Part shown: positions 1-8,640 of the stretch, piece by piece
Position numbering within the stretch: position 1 is the first letter of the stretch
Layout: every line of letters starts with the position of its first letter
Origin: Streptomyces sp. NBC_00237
GTDB lineage: Bacteria > Actinomycetota > Actinomycetes > Streptomycetales > Streptomycetaceae
Direction of reading: 5' to 3'
DNA: 64,000 nucleotides
Assembly (NCBI RefSeq): GCF_026342435.1
Contig: NZ_JAPEMT010000002.1
Coordinates: forward strand, 2,790,001-2,854,000
Position numbers and translations under genes: made by a program
The notes under the pieces: generated by a model
Database searches by the model: none
What the model was told of the DNA's origin: nothing
What the model saw: only the letters and a program-made list of their open reading frames with translations

Positions 1-208
1 TGGCCATGCCGAAGCGGCCGGGATCGACGCACGACAGGGCGGGGATGTACGCGGCGACCTGCCCCTCCCCGATCTGCGGCCGTACGTCGGCCTCGATCTG
101 CCGCAGGATGCCCTGGAAGTCGAAGTCGACGGGCTGCTCCAGCTCGGACTCCCGCCCGAACTCGGACTCGGACCCGGACTCCGGCCCCCCGGCTCCCGGC
201 GCACTCAT
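1..208 (-). CDS. glsA: Glutaminase, N-terminal part (runs off window)
   Basis: Only the first 69 codons are present; the rest lies left of the window. The visible protein has an acidic, Ser/Pro/Gly-rich N-terminal extension of about 25 residues, then the conserved start of serine-dependent beta-lactamase-fold glutaminases (glutamine to glutamate plus ammonia): an ILRQIEADVRP helix, GEGQVAAYIPALS, and DPGRFGMA. The catalytic Ser-x-x-Lys is outside the window, so activity cannot be judged. The ATG at 206-208 overlaps the menG stop by one base (TGATG), so the two genes are probably translationally coupled. Confidence 0.85.
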   Translation of the reverse strand, partial: MSAPGAGGPESGSESEFGRESELEQPVDFDFQGILRQIEADVRPQIGEGQVAAYIPALSCVDPGRFGMA

Positions 209-900
209 CAGACCCGCACGCCCCGGTGCAGGGCCACGACGCCGCCGGTCAGGTTGCGCCAGGCGACCTTCGACCAGCCCGCCTCCTGGAGCTTCTTGGC
301 GAGTCCTGCCTGGTCGGGCCAGGCGCGGATGGACTCGGCGAGGTAGACGTACGCGTCGGGGTTGGAGGACACGGCGCGGGCGGTCGGCGGCAGTGCCCGC
401 ATCAGGTACTCGGTGTAGACGGTCCTGAACGGTGCCCAGGTGGGGTGCGAGAACTCGCAGATCACCACCCGCCCGCCCTTCTTCGTCACCCGGAACAGCT
501 CCTTCAGCGCGGCCTCGGTGTCGACGACGTTCCGCAGCCCGAAGGAGTTGGTGACGACGTCGAAGGACTCGTCCTTGAAGGGCAGCCGCATCGCGTCACC
601 GGCGGTGAGCGGCAGGTGCGGGTGCTTGCGCTTGCCCTCGCGGAGCATGCCCAGCGAGAAGTCGCAGGGGACCACGTACGCGCCGGTGGCGGCGAAGGGG
701 AGGGAGGAGGTGGCGGTGCCGGCGGCCAGGTCGAGGACCTTCATTCCGGGGCGCGCGTCCACCGCCCTGGCCACTTCCTTGCGCCAGGCGCGGTCCTGGC
801 CCAGGGAGAGGACGGTGTTGGTGAGGTCGTAGTTCGCCGCCACTCCGTCGAACATCGACGCGACTTCGTGCGGCTGCTTGTCCAGGGATGCTCGGGTCAC
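208..900 (-). CDS. menG: Demethylmenaquinone methyltransferase
   Basis: A 230-residue class I SAM-dependent methyltransferase of the UbiE/MenG family, which methylates demethylmenaquinone in the last step of menaquinone synthesis. The family start motif ([12 protein letters not shown], about residues 18-29) is followed by the SAM-binding loop [12 protein letters not shown], the acidic strand PCDFS, the NSFGLRNV motif and [11 protein letters not shown] before the last Rossmann strand. The GTG at 900 is chosen because the conserved family N-terminus ([14 protein letters not shown]) begins there; the open frame upstream is Arg/Pro-rich and looks non-coding. The gene is directly upstream of and overlapping the glutaminase gene. 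Because these bacteria lack ubiquinone, the substrate is taken to be demethylmenaquinone. Confidence 0.93.
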   Translation of the reverse strand: MTRASLDKQPHEVASMFDGVAANYDLTNTVLSLGQDRAWRKEVARAVDARPGMKVLDLAAGTATSSLPFAATGAYVVPCDFSLGMLREGKRKHPHLPLTAGDAMRLPFKDESFDVVTNSFGLRNVVDTEAALKELFRVTKKGGRVVICEFSHPTWAPFRTVYTEYLMRALPPTARAVSSNPDAYVYLAESIRAWPDQAGLAKKLQEAGWSKVAWRNLTGGVVALHRGVRV

Positions 901-995
901 GTGCCCATTGTGCCGGTAGGGGATGGATGCGTGCCGGTAGGGGGCGGGCGGGACCGGGGTGGCGCGGGGGACGCCGGTGGTGCGGGCGGAGCCCG

Positions 996-1541
996 TCACG
1001 CCCGGCGGAACACCAGCCGTCCGCCGATGACCGTCGCCAGGCACTCCCCCGACGGCTCCGCGAAGACCGCGAAGTCGGCGGCGGCGGAGGGGGTGAGCGC
1101 GTTCGGGCGGGGCGAGTGCAGGACGCGGACCGGGGAGCGGTCGACGGCGGTGCGTACCGCCGGGTGGGTGAAGGGGCCCGCGACGGCGGTCGTGCCGTGG
1201 GCGAGGAGGCGCTGCACGCCTCGGCGGGCGCTCGCGCCCCAGCGGGCGTCGGTCATGCCGAGGTCGTGCAGGGCGTGCCCGGAGAGGGGTTCGGTGCCGA
1301 GGAGGTCGGCCTCGCGGGGGTCGGGCCAGTAGTGGGCCTGGAGGAGGTCGACGGCGTCGGGTTCGAAACGGCCGGGGGTGAGATAGCCGTCCCATTCCCT
1401 GGTACGGGTGCCGGGGCCCGCGTGGGCCACCAGCTCCTCGTACGTACCGATGGAGGAAATGCGGTCGCCGTCCACGACGACCGCGTCCCCGGCCACCCCG
1501 TCCGCCTCCCGGACACCGAGGGCACGGTGGATCGTCAGCAT
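996..1541 (-). CDS. Short imidazolonepropionase/amidohydrolase-like protein
   Basis: A 181-residue protein that begins like a composite amidohydrolase: a beta-rich start ([27 protein letters not shown]), then [22 protein letters not shown] where active enzymes have the PG-x-x-x-x-H-x-H metal site. The HxH pair is absent; HGTTAV and a C-terminal GGRLVFRR strand remain. It is less than half the usual 380-450 residues, so it looks like a reduced, probably non-catalytic family member rather than a broken gene (the frame is intact). It starts 7 bp after mqnC, implying one transcript and a possible accessory role in the futalosine pathway. That role is inference from position only. Confidence 0.7.
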   Translation of the reverse strand: MLTIHRALGVREADGVAGDAVVVDGDRISSIGTYEELVAHAGPGTRTREWDGYLTPGRFEPDAVDLLQAHYWPDPREADLLGTEPLSGHALHDLGMTDARWGASARRGVQRLLAHGTTAVAGPFTHPAVRTAVDRSPVRVLHSPRPNALTPSAAADFAVFAEPSGECLATVIGGRLVFRRA

Positions 1542-1548
1542 GCCACGC

Positions 1549-2745
1549 CTAGTTGGACGCGAGGAGCTTCAGCTCGGGGTGGGCCGTGCCGCCCTCGATC
1601 GCCGTGGAGGAGAGGTGCGAGACGACGTGGTCGTCGACCGGGTCGTTCGCCGGGTCGGTGTGCACGAGGAGGTGCTCGTAGGTGGTGGCGCGCTGGGCGG
1701 GGACGCGACCGGCCTTGCGGATGAGGTCGATGATCTCCATCCGGTTGGAGCGGTGCTTGGCTCCGGCGGAGGAGACGACGTTCTCTTCGAGCATGATCGA
1801 GCCGAGGTCGTCCGCGCCGTAGTGCAGGGACAGCTGGCCGACCTCCTTGCCCGTGGTCAGCCAGGAGCCCTGGATGTGGGCGACGTTGTCGAGGAAGATC
1901 CGGGAGATCGCGATGAGGCGCAGGTACTCGAAGAGGGTGGCCTGCGTGCGGCCCTTCAGCGCGTTGTTCTGCGGCTGGTAGGTGTACGGAATGAAGGCGC
2001 GGAAGCCTCCCGTACGGTCCTGGACGTCGCGGATCATGCTCAGGTGCTCGATGCGCTCGGCGTTCGTCTCGCCCGTGCCCATGAGCATGGTGGAGGTGGA
2101 TTCGACGCCCAGGCCGTGCGCCTCCTCCATGATCTCCAGCCAGCGCTCGCCGGACTCCTTGAGCGGCGCGATGGCCTTGCGGGGCCGGGCCGGGAGCAGC
2201 TCGGCGCCGGCGCCCGCGAAGGAGTCGAGACCGGCGGCGTGGATGCGCTGGATGGCCTCCTTGGTGGAGACCTTCGAGATGCGGGCCATGTGCTCGACCT
2301 CGGACGCGCCGAGGGAGTGGATGACCAGCTGCGGGTACGCCTTCTTGATCGCGGCGAAGTGCTCTTCGTAGTACTCGACGCCGTAGTCGGGGTGGTGGCC
2401 GCCCTGGAACATGATCTGGGTGCCGCCCAGCTCGACCGTCTCCGCGCAGCGGCGCAGGATGTCGTCGAGGTCGCGGGTCCACACGTCGGGGCTCTTCGGG
2501 GCGGCGAAGAAGGCGCAGAACTTGCACGCGGTGACGCACGAGTTCGTGTAGTTGATGTTGCGCTCGATGATGTACGTCGCGATGTGCTCGGTGCCCGCGT
2601 AGCGGCGGCGGCGCACGGCGTCGGCGGCCTGGCCGAGCGCGTGCAGCGGGGCGTCGCGGTACAGGGCGAGCGCTTCCTCGGGGGTGATGCGGCCACCCTC
2701 GGCGGCACGGTCAAGGACAGACTGGAGGTCGGCCTTCTCGGTCAC
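1549..2745 (-). CDS. mqnC: Cyclic dehypoxanthinyl futalosine synthase (radical SAM)
   Basis: A 398-residue radical SAM enzyme that cyclises dehypoxanthine futalosine to cyclic DHFL in the futalosine menaquinone pathway. The [4Fe-4S] cluster motif is C70-x3-C74-x2-C77 in the string NSCVTACKFCAF. Other MqnC-like features are YIIERNINYTN just before the cluster, MFQGGHHPD, HSLGASEV, GLDSFAGAGAE and MLMGTGET. Full length for the family. It is paralogous to mqnE at 59.5-60.6 kb, but the FAGAGAE and QGGHHPD sequences assign it to MqnC. It is followed after 7 bp by the amidohydrolase-like gene; other pathway genes are scattered through this window. Confidence 0.95.
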   Translation of the reverse strand: MTEKADLQSVLDRAAEGGRITPEEALALYRDAPLHALGQAADAVRRRRYAGTEHIATYIIERNINYTNSCVTACKFCAFFAAPKSPDVWTRDLDDILRRCAETVELGGTQIMFQGGHHPDYGVEYYEEHFAAIKKAYPQLVIHSLGASEVEHMARISKVSTKEAIQRIHAAGLDSFAGAGAELLPARPRKAIAPLKESGERWLEIMEEAHGLGVESTSTMLMGTGETNAERIEHLSMIRDVQDRTGGFRAFIPYTYQPQNNALKGRTQATLFEYLRLIAISRIFLDNVAHIQGSWLTTGKEVGQLSLHYGADDLGSIMLEENVVSSAGAKHRSNRMEIIDLIRKAGRVPAQRATTYEHLLVHTDPANDPVDDHVVSHLSSTAIEGGTAHPELKLLASN

Positions 2746-2860
2746 CGGGGCGGTTCCTTCCCAGAGGGGTGCGGGGTCGAACGTGTCCGTACGCGTCGTA
2801 CGTCAAGACCGGTCCAGCGTACGCCAGGGGGCACGGGCGGCTGCGGGCGGCGGGACCTCC

Positions 2861-5800
2861 TCACGCCGAGGCCGGCACCTCGCCGCGCCATCCCGGCAGC
2901 AGTTCGTCCAGGAGGGCCTCCGTGCGGGGCGGGATGCCGGACGGGCCGGAGCGGGAGGCCAGGTCGCGGACGGCCGCGCGGAGGCGGGGTTCGTCGCCCA
3001 GGGCGTGCAGGGCGCGCAGGAGCTCGTTCCAGAGGCGTTCGTCGGAGGGGGCCGTGGTGAGGCCCGTGTCGAGGGCTTCGACGGCGCGTTCCGGGCGGCC
3101 CCTTTCCCGGCGTGATTCCGCGAGGGAGAGGGCCACGTCCGCGACCATCAGGGGGAGCTGGGCGTCGACGATCTCATGGGTGAGCCAGGTGTAGCGGCCG
3201 GGGGTGCGGTCCGCGAGGAGGGGCCCCCGGGCAAGCCCCAGGGCGTCGGTCAGCAACCGCTCCCGCGTGCGGGGGTCCTCCGCACCTCGGCCCGCCGTCG
3301 CCTCGTGGTGGAGGGAGCGCAGCACGTCGAGGTCGGAGACGACGGACGGGGCGAGGGTGAGGCGGCCCGTGTCGTCCGTGGCCAGGCGGGCGGTGCCGTC
3401 CGGGTCCGTGCCGAGCCAGTCGCCGAGGCGGGCGATCAGGGCGTCCCGTACGTCGTCGGTGACGCCGCGCGGCCAGAGGGCCGAGGCCAGGACGCGGGGG
3501 TGGACGCCCTCGCGGTGGAGCAGGAGCAGGGCCAGGGCCTCGTACAGGAGGGGGCTGCGGGAGGCGTCGGGGGTCGTCTCGGGGCCGATGAGTTCGTACG
3601 GTCCCACCAGGCGCGCGTAGACGGCGGGGCGGCCCTGTTCGGTGAGGTCGACGAGGAAGGGGCGGGAGTCCGCGATCCCGTCCTCGGGGGCCGTGCGGGA
3701 GAAGAGCTCGACGACGGCCTCGCGCTGGGCGGTGGGGAGGAGCTGGGCCTTGAGGTCCAGGCCGAGGAGGGGGGCCAGCAGGCGGCCCCTGTCGGTGACC
3801 TCCAGTTGCCAGGTCGCGCCCGGGAGGTCGGGGTGGGAGGTGCCGACCAGGTAGCCGATGCCCAGCCTGCCGGAGTCGACGGCGAGTTGGGCGAGGTGGG
3901 CGGCTTCCTCTTCGGTCGGGTCGGTGGCCAGGAGGACCAGGTGCGGGGCCCACGGGGTGGGACGGCCCGCGGTGCTGCCACGGCCGGTGAGGACGGAGTC
4001 GTGGCCCGCGTTGCCGAGGGCGTGGGCGCGCTGGCGGCTCTCCGCGCCGAGCGTGTCGAGGAGGGCTTCGACGTCGTCGAGGTGGCGCAGGCGGGTCGGG
4101 GCGAGCGCGGTGAGTTCCGCGCCGAAGCCGACCAGGGTGACGGCCATCCGGTCCGCCCAGCCGCTGGTGGCGAGCTCGGCAGCGACGGAGGCGAGGACGG
4201 CGGTGCGGGAGGCGGCGGGTCCCGAGAGGGAGACCAGGCCGGGGAGCGCCTCCAGGTTCAGGAGGAGGCGGGCGTCGCCGCCGGTGCCCTCGCGGGTGCT
4301 CTCGCCGGTGTCCTTGCGGGTGCCCTCGCCGGTGCTCTCGCGGGTGCCGAAGGAGACGAGGCCCGGGTAGGGAGCGGGCGCGTCGGCGGTCGTCCCGGAG
4401 GTCTCGTACGCCTCCGCGTCGGGTCGGGTGATCATCCAGAAGGTGGGGTCCTGGCCGGTGCGCCACGGGGCCGGGGGTTCGCCGGACGGCTGGGCGAGCT
4501 GGATGTGGAGTTCGCCCTCGGTCAGCCAGGCGGCGTACGCGACGGGCAGCGGGCGGTGGGCTGCGGCCAGCGCGGCGGCGAGCCCGCGCAGCGCGCGGTC
4601 CAGGAAGGCGACGGCCTCCGGGTCGGCCCCGACGAGCAGCGCGTCCTGCGCGTCGGCGGCGGCCCCGGCCGGAACCGGCGGCTCCATCCCGCGCCGCGCC
4701 CGGCCCGCCGCCATCGCGGACTGCCAGAGCGCGGTACGCCGACGCCGCCCGAGCGCGGCGAGGAGACCGGCCGCCAGGAGCGGAGAGGCGAGGAGGGCTT
4801 CGGGCAGGCCGAAGGAGGACGCCTCCGCTGCGGGCTGCTCGTGCGCGGGAGCGGGGGCGGGGGCGGGGGCGGGGGCGGCCACCTCCGGCACGGAGGGTTT
4901 CGCCGGACGCCGCGAGGGGATGGCGATCTGGCGGGTGTCGTCGTCGAGGCGGCCGGGCGACGCGGCCGAACCGTTCGCCCCCGTACGGGACGTGTCGTAC
5001 TGGGCGATCTGCTCGGCGAGCTTCCCCGACGCGTCCGGAACCTCTGGCGACGCGGTCTGCGGAGACTTCGGGGAGGCGGGCATCTCCACCAGTTCGCCGC
5101 CCCGCGCGTCCCCCGGCATCTCCATGATCCAGCCGGGGCGGATCAAGCTGGCCCGGGAGAGCTTGGAGCCGTCGGGCTGTTCGCGGTCCTTGTTGAGCCG
5201 GTAGATCTCGCCGTAGCGGCGGCCGTCGCCGAGGTGGCGTTCGGCGATCTCCCAGAGGGAGTCGTGGTGGCGGCCCTCGGGCGGCTGGATGCGGTAGAAC
5301 TTCGTGCTTCCCCGAGGGGCCTGCCCGCTCGCCTTCAGCGCCGCATCGGCCTGCGCCCGCACCGCCTCCGCCGCCGCACGCTCCCCGGCTTCCGCCCCCG
5401 GCGACTGCTGCGCCGATACGGCGACGGGCGCGCGGACCTGTTCCGGCCCTTCGCCGAGCTGTCCGACGCCCGGGGCGAAGCCCGCCGCGCCCGCGCTCAA
5501 CAGCAGTACGGCGGCGACCAGCTGGCGGGCCAGGGCCTGGCTGGCGCCCGCGCCCGGCACCCGGGACGGCATGCCGACCCCGGAGACCGCCGCCTTGACC
5601 TCGACCAGTACGCACGCCGTGAACTGCGCCCAGGCCAGCCACACCACCACCGTCAGCGCCCCGATGAACGTGTTCACCGAGATCTCGCTGCGCAGCACGT
5701 CCAGCGACGGCACCTCGTGGGGCAGCGGCCAGCCGAAGACCGAGGCCAGCGCCACGGGCACGCCGACGACCAGCGCCGCGAGCGCCACGAAGGCGAGGAA

Positions 5801-5887
5801 CGCCTTGACGAAGTCTCCGAAGCCGCGCCGGGGGCGCGGCGGGGACGCCGGGCGGGTGGTGGGAGGGGTGGTCGTGGTGCGTGCCAT
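2861..5887 (-). CDS. Large membrane protein with LysM and BTAD domains, end of Tad operon
   Basis: A 1008-residue protein. A Thr/Pro-rich head is followed by three predicted membrane segments (about residues 26-46, 66-95 and 115-140). Next comes a LysM domain (about 192-250, motif DSLWEIAERHLGDG) that should sit outside the membrane near peptidoglycan, Pro/Ala-rich linkers, a cytoplasm-like mixed region, and a C-terminal bacterial transcriptional activator domain (BTAD, helical repeats, about 790-1000). Around 4277-4370 tandem short repeats encode Gly-Thr/Glu-rich units. The ATG at 5885-5887 starts a plausible membrane topology and follows the upstream gene by 47 bp. It has no visible DNA-binding HTH, so despite the family name a role in transcription is doubtful; coupling the cell wall to Tad pilus assembly is inference. 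Confidence 0.85.
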   Translation of the reverse strand: MARTTTTPPTTRPASPPRPRRGFGDFVKAFLAFVALAALVVGVPVALASVFGWPLPHEVPSLDVLRSEISVNTFIGALTVVVWLAWAQFTACVLVEVKAAVSGVGMPSRVPGAGASQALARQLVAAVLLLSAGAAGFAPGVGQLGEGPEQVRAPVAVSAQQSPGAEAGERAAAEAVRAQADAALKASGQAPRGSTKFYRIQPPEGRHHDSLWEIAERHLGDGRRYGEIYRLNKDREQPDGSKLSRASLIRPGWIMEMPGDARGGELVEMPASPKSPQTASPEVPDASGKLAEQIAQYDTSRTGANGSAASPGRLDDDTRQIAIPSRRPAKPSVPEVAAPAPAPAPAPAHEQPAAEASSFGLPEALLASPLLAAGLLAALGRRRRTALWQSAMAAGRARRGMEPPVPAGAAADAQDALLVGADPEAVAFLDRALRGLAAALAAAHRPLPVAYAAWLTEGELHIQLAQPSGEPPAPWRTGQDPTFWMITRPDAEAYETSGTTADAPAPYPGLVSFGTRESTGEGTRKDTGESTREGTGGDARLLLNLEALPGLVSLSGPAASRTAVLASVAAELATSGWADRMAVTLVGFGAELTALAPTRLRHLDDVEALLDTLGAESRQRAHALGNAGHDSVLTGRGSTAGRPTPWAPHLVLLATDPTEEEAAHLAQLAVDSGRLGIGYLVGTSHPDLPGATWQLEVTDRGRLLAPLLGLDLKAQLLPTAQREAVVELFSRTAPEDGIADSRPFLVDLTEQGRPAVYARLVGPYELIGPETTPDASRSPLLYEALALLLLHREGVHPRVLASALWPRGVTDDVRDALIARLGDWLGTDPDGTARLATDDTGRLTLAPSVVSDLDVLRSLHHEATAGRGAEDPRTRERLLTDALGLARGPLLADRTPGRYTWLTHEIVDAQLPLMVADVALSLAESRRERGRPERAVEALDTGLTTAPSDERLWNELLRALHALGDEPRLRAAVRDLASRSGPSGIPPRTEALLDELLPGWRGEVPASA

Positions 5888-5934
5888 GAGGACGAGTCCC
5901 GGGGTGAGGAGGGGGTGGGGCGGGGGCGGGCGGG

Positions 5935-6963
5935 TCAGCGGTTGACGGCCTGAACCTCCTGGACGGGGACGTCCGTGATGCCGCCGAAGCTCCCGTCGGG
6001 CAGTGCGCCGCCCTGGCCGTTGGTGCTGTTCCAGGTGATCTCCCAGGTGAGAGTCGCCTTGAGCGGGTACGTGGTGTCGCCGGACGCCCGCCGGTAGGTG
6101 ACGCCACACGCGGGCGTCCGCCCGGCCGAGCCCCTGACGTACGGAGCGCCGATCGAGCCGTCCGCGTTCACCGGGCACTGTCCGGAGGCGGGGTGGAGCG
6201 TCGCGTCGTCGGTGCCCGCGTCGAGGGTGAGGCCGACGGGCTTGGCGGTGGTGGTGGCGGAGAGGCCGGTGCCGGGGAGGGTCGCGGTGACCGACACCGG
6301 CTTGAACCTCGCCTTGTCCAGCCAGACGTAGGTGGGCACGTTGACGGTCGACCTGCCGTTCGGGGCGGTGGTCACCTGGGTGTCCGGGACGGGCAGTTCG
6401 TCGTACGCGTACGCGGCGAGGGTCTTGGGCGTGACGGCGAGGGGTTCCTCGGGGACGGCTCCCTCGTCGACCCAGAAGGGGGGCTTGTCGCAGGCGTTCG
6501 CGCCGGGCTCGTCCTTGCGGTTGGGGTTGACGACCGCCGCCCAGAACATGCCCTTGCCCTGCTTGTCGAGGTTGTAGTTCTTGTACGTGCCGTCCTTGTA
6601 GTAGCCGTCGAGCATGTCGCCGACGGTGTCGCCGATGCCGACGGGGAAGAACGGCATGCCGACGTCGATCGCCCGGAACGCCAGCACCTGGGCCCGGATC
6701 TGCCGCGGTGTGAAGGCGGGCTCGTACCAGCAGGCGGGCGGGGTCCAGTTGGTGTCGGCGGAGGTGAGACCGCCGGTCCTGGTGCCGCCCCGGCTCCCTG
6801 CGACGGTGGTCTGGATCTTGGTGGTGGCGGTGATGTTGTTGCCTTTCGCGCCACCGGTCGCCTGTTGCTCGCCGCCGCCCCTGCCACCACCGGCGTGGGC
6901 GGCCGGGGTCGCTGCCGCGAGGGCGACGACGGCCAGGGCTGCGGCGGTGGTGCGCCTGCTCAC
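5935..6963 (-). CDS. Secreted protein, partner of Tad-locus lipoprotein (paralogue at 21.4 kb)
   Basis: A 342-residue secreted protein of unknown function. A signal peptide (SRRTTAAALAVVALAAATPAAHA, cleavage before GG) precedes a Gly-rich stretch and a conserved body: WTPPACWYEP, CDKPPFWVDEG, YVWLDKARFKPVSVTA, DATLHPASGQCP, ASGDTTYPLKATLTWEI and LPDGSFGG. The four or five cysteines suggest disulfides. The GTG at 6963 overlaps the upstream lipoprotein stop by four bases (GTGA). A clear paralogue with the same motifs and the same GTGA overlap is encoded at 21445-22461 in the T7SS locus. It belongs to no family I can name. Confidence 0.85.
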   Translation of the reverse strand: MSRRTTAAALAVVALAAATPAAHAGGGRGGGEQQATGGAKGNNITATTKIQTTVAGSRGGTRTGGLTSADTNWTPPACWYEPAFTPRQIRAQVLAFRAIDVGMPFFPVGIGDTVGDMLDGYYKDGTYKNYNLDKQGKGMFWAAVVNPNRKDEPGANACDKPPFWVDEGAVPEEPLAVTPKTLAAYAYDELPVPDTQVTTAPNGRSTVNVPTYVWLDKARFKPVSVTATLPGTGLSATTTAKPVGLTLDAGTDDATLHPASGQCPVNADGSIGAPYVRGSAGRTPACGVTYRRASGDTTYPLKATLTWEITWNSTNGQGGALPDGSFGGITDVPVQEVQAVNR

Positions 6964-7619
6964 GGCATGCACTGCTTGGCTCCCTCGGTCGACTGGACGG
7001 TGACCGTCTGCCACACGCCCTTGGCGTTCTTCCTGAGGCCGGTGCGGTAGTGCACGTAGTCGCTCGGGGACCCGGCCGGGTGCGAGACCTTCTGGGTCTT
7101 GCGGTCCTTCGGGTAGGTCTTGGACGCGTCCAGGCAGTACGTCACCTCGGCGGCGGTGCCCTTGAGGGAGGTGACTTCGCGGTCGTAGAAGCGGGTGGTG
7201 CCCGTGAAGGTCTTGCCGTCCTTGTAGAAGGAGGTGATGTAGTTCGTGGCGGTGATCAACGCGTCGCCGGACGAGTAGAACGTGACCGCCTCGCCGGTCT
7301 TCCCGCCGATCGTGATGGCGGCGTCGACGGAGTTGACCCGCCGTTCGCTGTCCGCGAGGACCGCGTCCTTCGCCGGGTCGCCGGTGGGGCCGTCCTCGAA
7401 GACGTTCCGCACGTCCTCGGGCAGCACGATCTTCGGCCGCCCCGCCACCGGGTCCGCCTTCGTGCTCGGCGCGGCCTTCGGCTTCCCCGCGTCCGCCCCG
7501 GCGATCTTGTCGGACTTCCCGGACGGCTCCGCGCCGGAACCCCCGCAGGCCGTGACGGCCAGTGCCGTGGCACCAACGAGAGCCAGCGCGGCGGCAGTTC
7601 GGTAAACGTGGTGGTGCAT
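6960..7619 (-). CDS. Lipoprotein of Tad locus (paralogue at 20.8 kb)
   Basis: A 219-residue predicted lipoprotein. The lipobox is LAVTAC with Cys25 after a short hydrophobic signal, followed by a Gly/Ser/Lys-rich linker. The C-terminal domain (about 80-219) holds NVFEDGPTGDPAKDAVLAD, TGTTRFYDREVTSLKG, a YC half-cystine and GVWQTVTVQ. The same blocks occur in the lipoprotein at 20783-21448, and weaker matches in that at 22649-23440. ATG 7619 is used because it begins the signal peptide; residues upstream in the same frame are hydrophilic. It sits between tadG and the secreted partner. The function is unknown; an envelope accessory of pilus assembly is inferred from position. Confidence 0.85.
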   Translation of the reverse strand: MHHHVYRTAAALALVGATALAVTACGGSGAEPSGKSDKIAGADAGKPKAAPSTKADPVAGRPKIVLPEDVRNVFEDGPTGDPAKDAVLADSERRVNSVDAAITIGGKTGEAVTFYSSGDALITATNYITSFYKDGKTFTGTTRFYDREVTSLKGTAAEVTYCLDASKTYPKDRKTQKVSHPAGSPSDYVHYRTGLRKNAKGVWQTVTVQSTEGAKQCMP

Positions 7620-7660
7620 GGTGTGCGTCTCCTCGTAGGTAACAGGGGCTTCGGGGGGGC

Positions 7661-8140
7661 TCACCCCGCCACGGACTCCGCCACCGCCGTGCCCGTCACG
7701 GTGATCGCGCCGCCGTAGAACATGCCGGTCAGGATCGGCCGGTACGTGAGCTGGATGGTGGCCTCGACCTGCTGCGCGTCCGCGTCGACGCAGCCGGAGG
7801 CCGCGATGTCCGGGCCCGACATCTCCATCTCCCGCGCGAAGGCCCTCACCCGGTCCGCGCAGTTCGCGAAGTTGATCGGCGCGGGCCCGCCCTCGTCGAC
7901 GTACAGCGCCTCCAGGTCGACGTCCTGCGCCGCGTACCTGGCGGCCTGCTCGGCGATGTCGGCGGCGCGTTCGCGCTGCGAGATCGACAGGCCGCCGTCG
8001 ACGACGAACGCCGCCAGCGCCAGGAACACGAACGCGAAGATCAGTACGGCGGCGGCCCCGGACCCCCGGTCGTCGGCGGCCCGCACCCGGCGCGCCAGCC
8101 AGTCCCTCGCCGTTCCCCTCACCGTTGCGAAAGTCCTCAA
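7661..8140 (-). CDS. TadG-like pilus assembly protein
   Basis: A 159-residue TadG-type minor pseudopilin. After a basic N-terminus comes DRGSGAAAVLIFAFVFLALA, a single membrane helix (about 26-48), then DGGLSISQRERAADIAEQAARYA, typical of the Tad/TadE-TadG group. The periplasmic/outer part has two cysteines (NCADR, SGCVDA) that could form a disulfide. Actinobacterial members are shorter than proteobacterial TadG, which carries a vWA domain missing here. Its start (ATG at 8138-8140) overlaps the stop of the preceding TadE-like gene by 4 nt, so the two are co-translated. The symbol is left blank because the assignment is to the family only. Confidence 0.82.
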   Translation of the reverse strand: MRTFATVRGTARDWLARRVRAADDRGSGAAAVLIFAFVFLALAAFVVDGGLSISQRERAADIAEQAARYAAQDVDLEALYVDEGGPAPINFANCADRVRAFAREMEMSGPDIAASGCVDADAQQVEATIQLTYRPILTGMFYGGAITVTGTAVAESVAG

Positions 8141-8640
8141 CTCTTCCTCCGGTACGGGTCGATGGGCGAGGTCGAACGACCGCTCAGCTCCGCCGGGATG
8201 TCCAGGCCGAGCAGGGCGAGCCCCCGGATGCGGCAGCTCACCTCGACCGAGAAGAACTCCGCTTCGGCGTACGCCCCGCTGGTCTGCCGTACGGTTACGG
8301 GCCCCGCGCAGACGTCCGCGAGGTCCGCTTCCGCCGCCCGTTCCGCCTCGGCGACGGCCTGTCCGCCGTCCTTCTGGAGGGACCCGGCGCGCGCGGCGTC
8401 GCGGGCCGCGCCGTCGACCGCGCCGCGCCCGTCGACGAGCTGCCCGAGCCCGACCAGGATCAGCAGGAAGAGGATCATCACGGGCGCGAGGATCACCACC
8501 TCGACGGTGGAGAGCCCCCGGTCCTGGCCCTGGCCCCGGCCGCGTGCCGCTTCAGCACGCCGCCGCAGTCCGTCCCGTACACGGGAGTCCCGTATGCGGA
8601 AGTCCTGTATGCGGAAGTCCCGTACGCGAGAGAGCACCAT
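8137..8640 (-). CDS. TadE-like pseudopilin 2
   Basis: A 167-residue TadE-family protein. The class III prepilin motif is G-LSTVEVVILAPVMI: cleavage after Gly, Glu at +5, then a hydrophobic helix. An ectodomain with two cysteines follows. The N-terminus before the motif is unusually long and repetitive: four 15-bp units (8572-8631) encode Arg/Asp-rich pentads. The ATG at 8638-8640 overlaps the upstream stop (TGATG). TadE proteins are minor pilins needed for Flp pilus biogenesis in other bacteria; here the role is inferred from family and operon. Confidence 0.85.
   Translation of the reverse strand: MVLSRVRDFRIQDFRIRDSRVRDGLRRRAEAARGRGQGQDRGLSTVEVVILAPVMILFLLILVGLGQLVDGRGAVDGAARDAARAGSLQKDGGQAVAEAERAAEADLADVCAGPVTVRQTSGAYAEAEFFSVEVSCRIRGLALLGLDIPAELSGRSTSPIDPYRRKS
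8572..8631. repeat. Four 15-bp tandem units in the TadE-like 2 N-terminus
   Basis: Units begin at 8572, 8587, 8602 and 8617, each a variant of GTCCCGTATGCGGAA. Being 15 bp they keep frame and encode five-residue repeats just before the prepilin cleavage site. Copy number changes would lengthen the leader without a frameshift. Confidence 0.75.

Noticed and set aside
3176-5953. A 925-codon open frame antisense to the LysM-BTAD gene.
   Set aside because: Its codon pattern is the mirror of the minus-strand gene; no signal, domain or binding site. The minus frame has LysM and BTAD.
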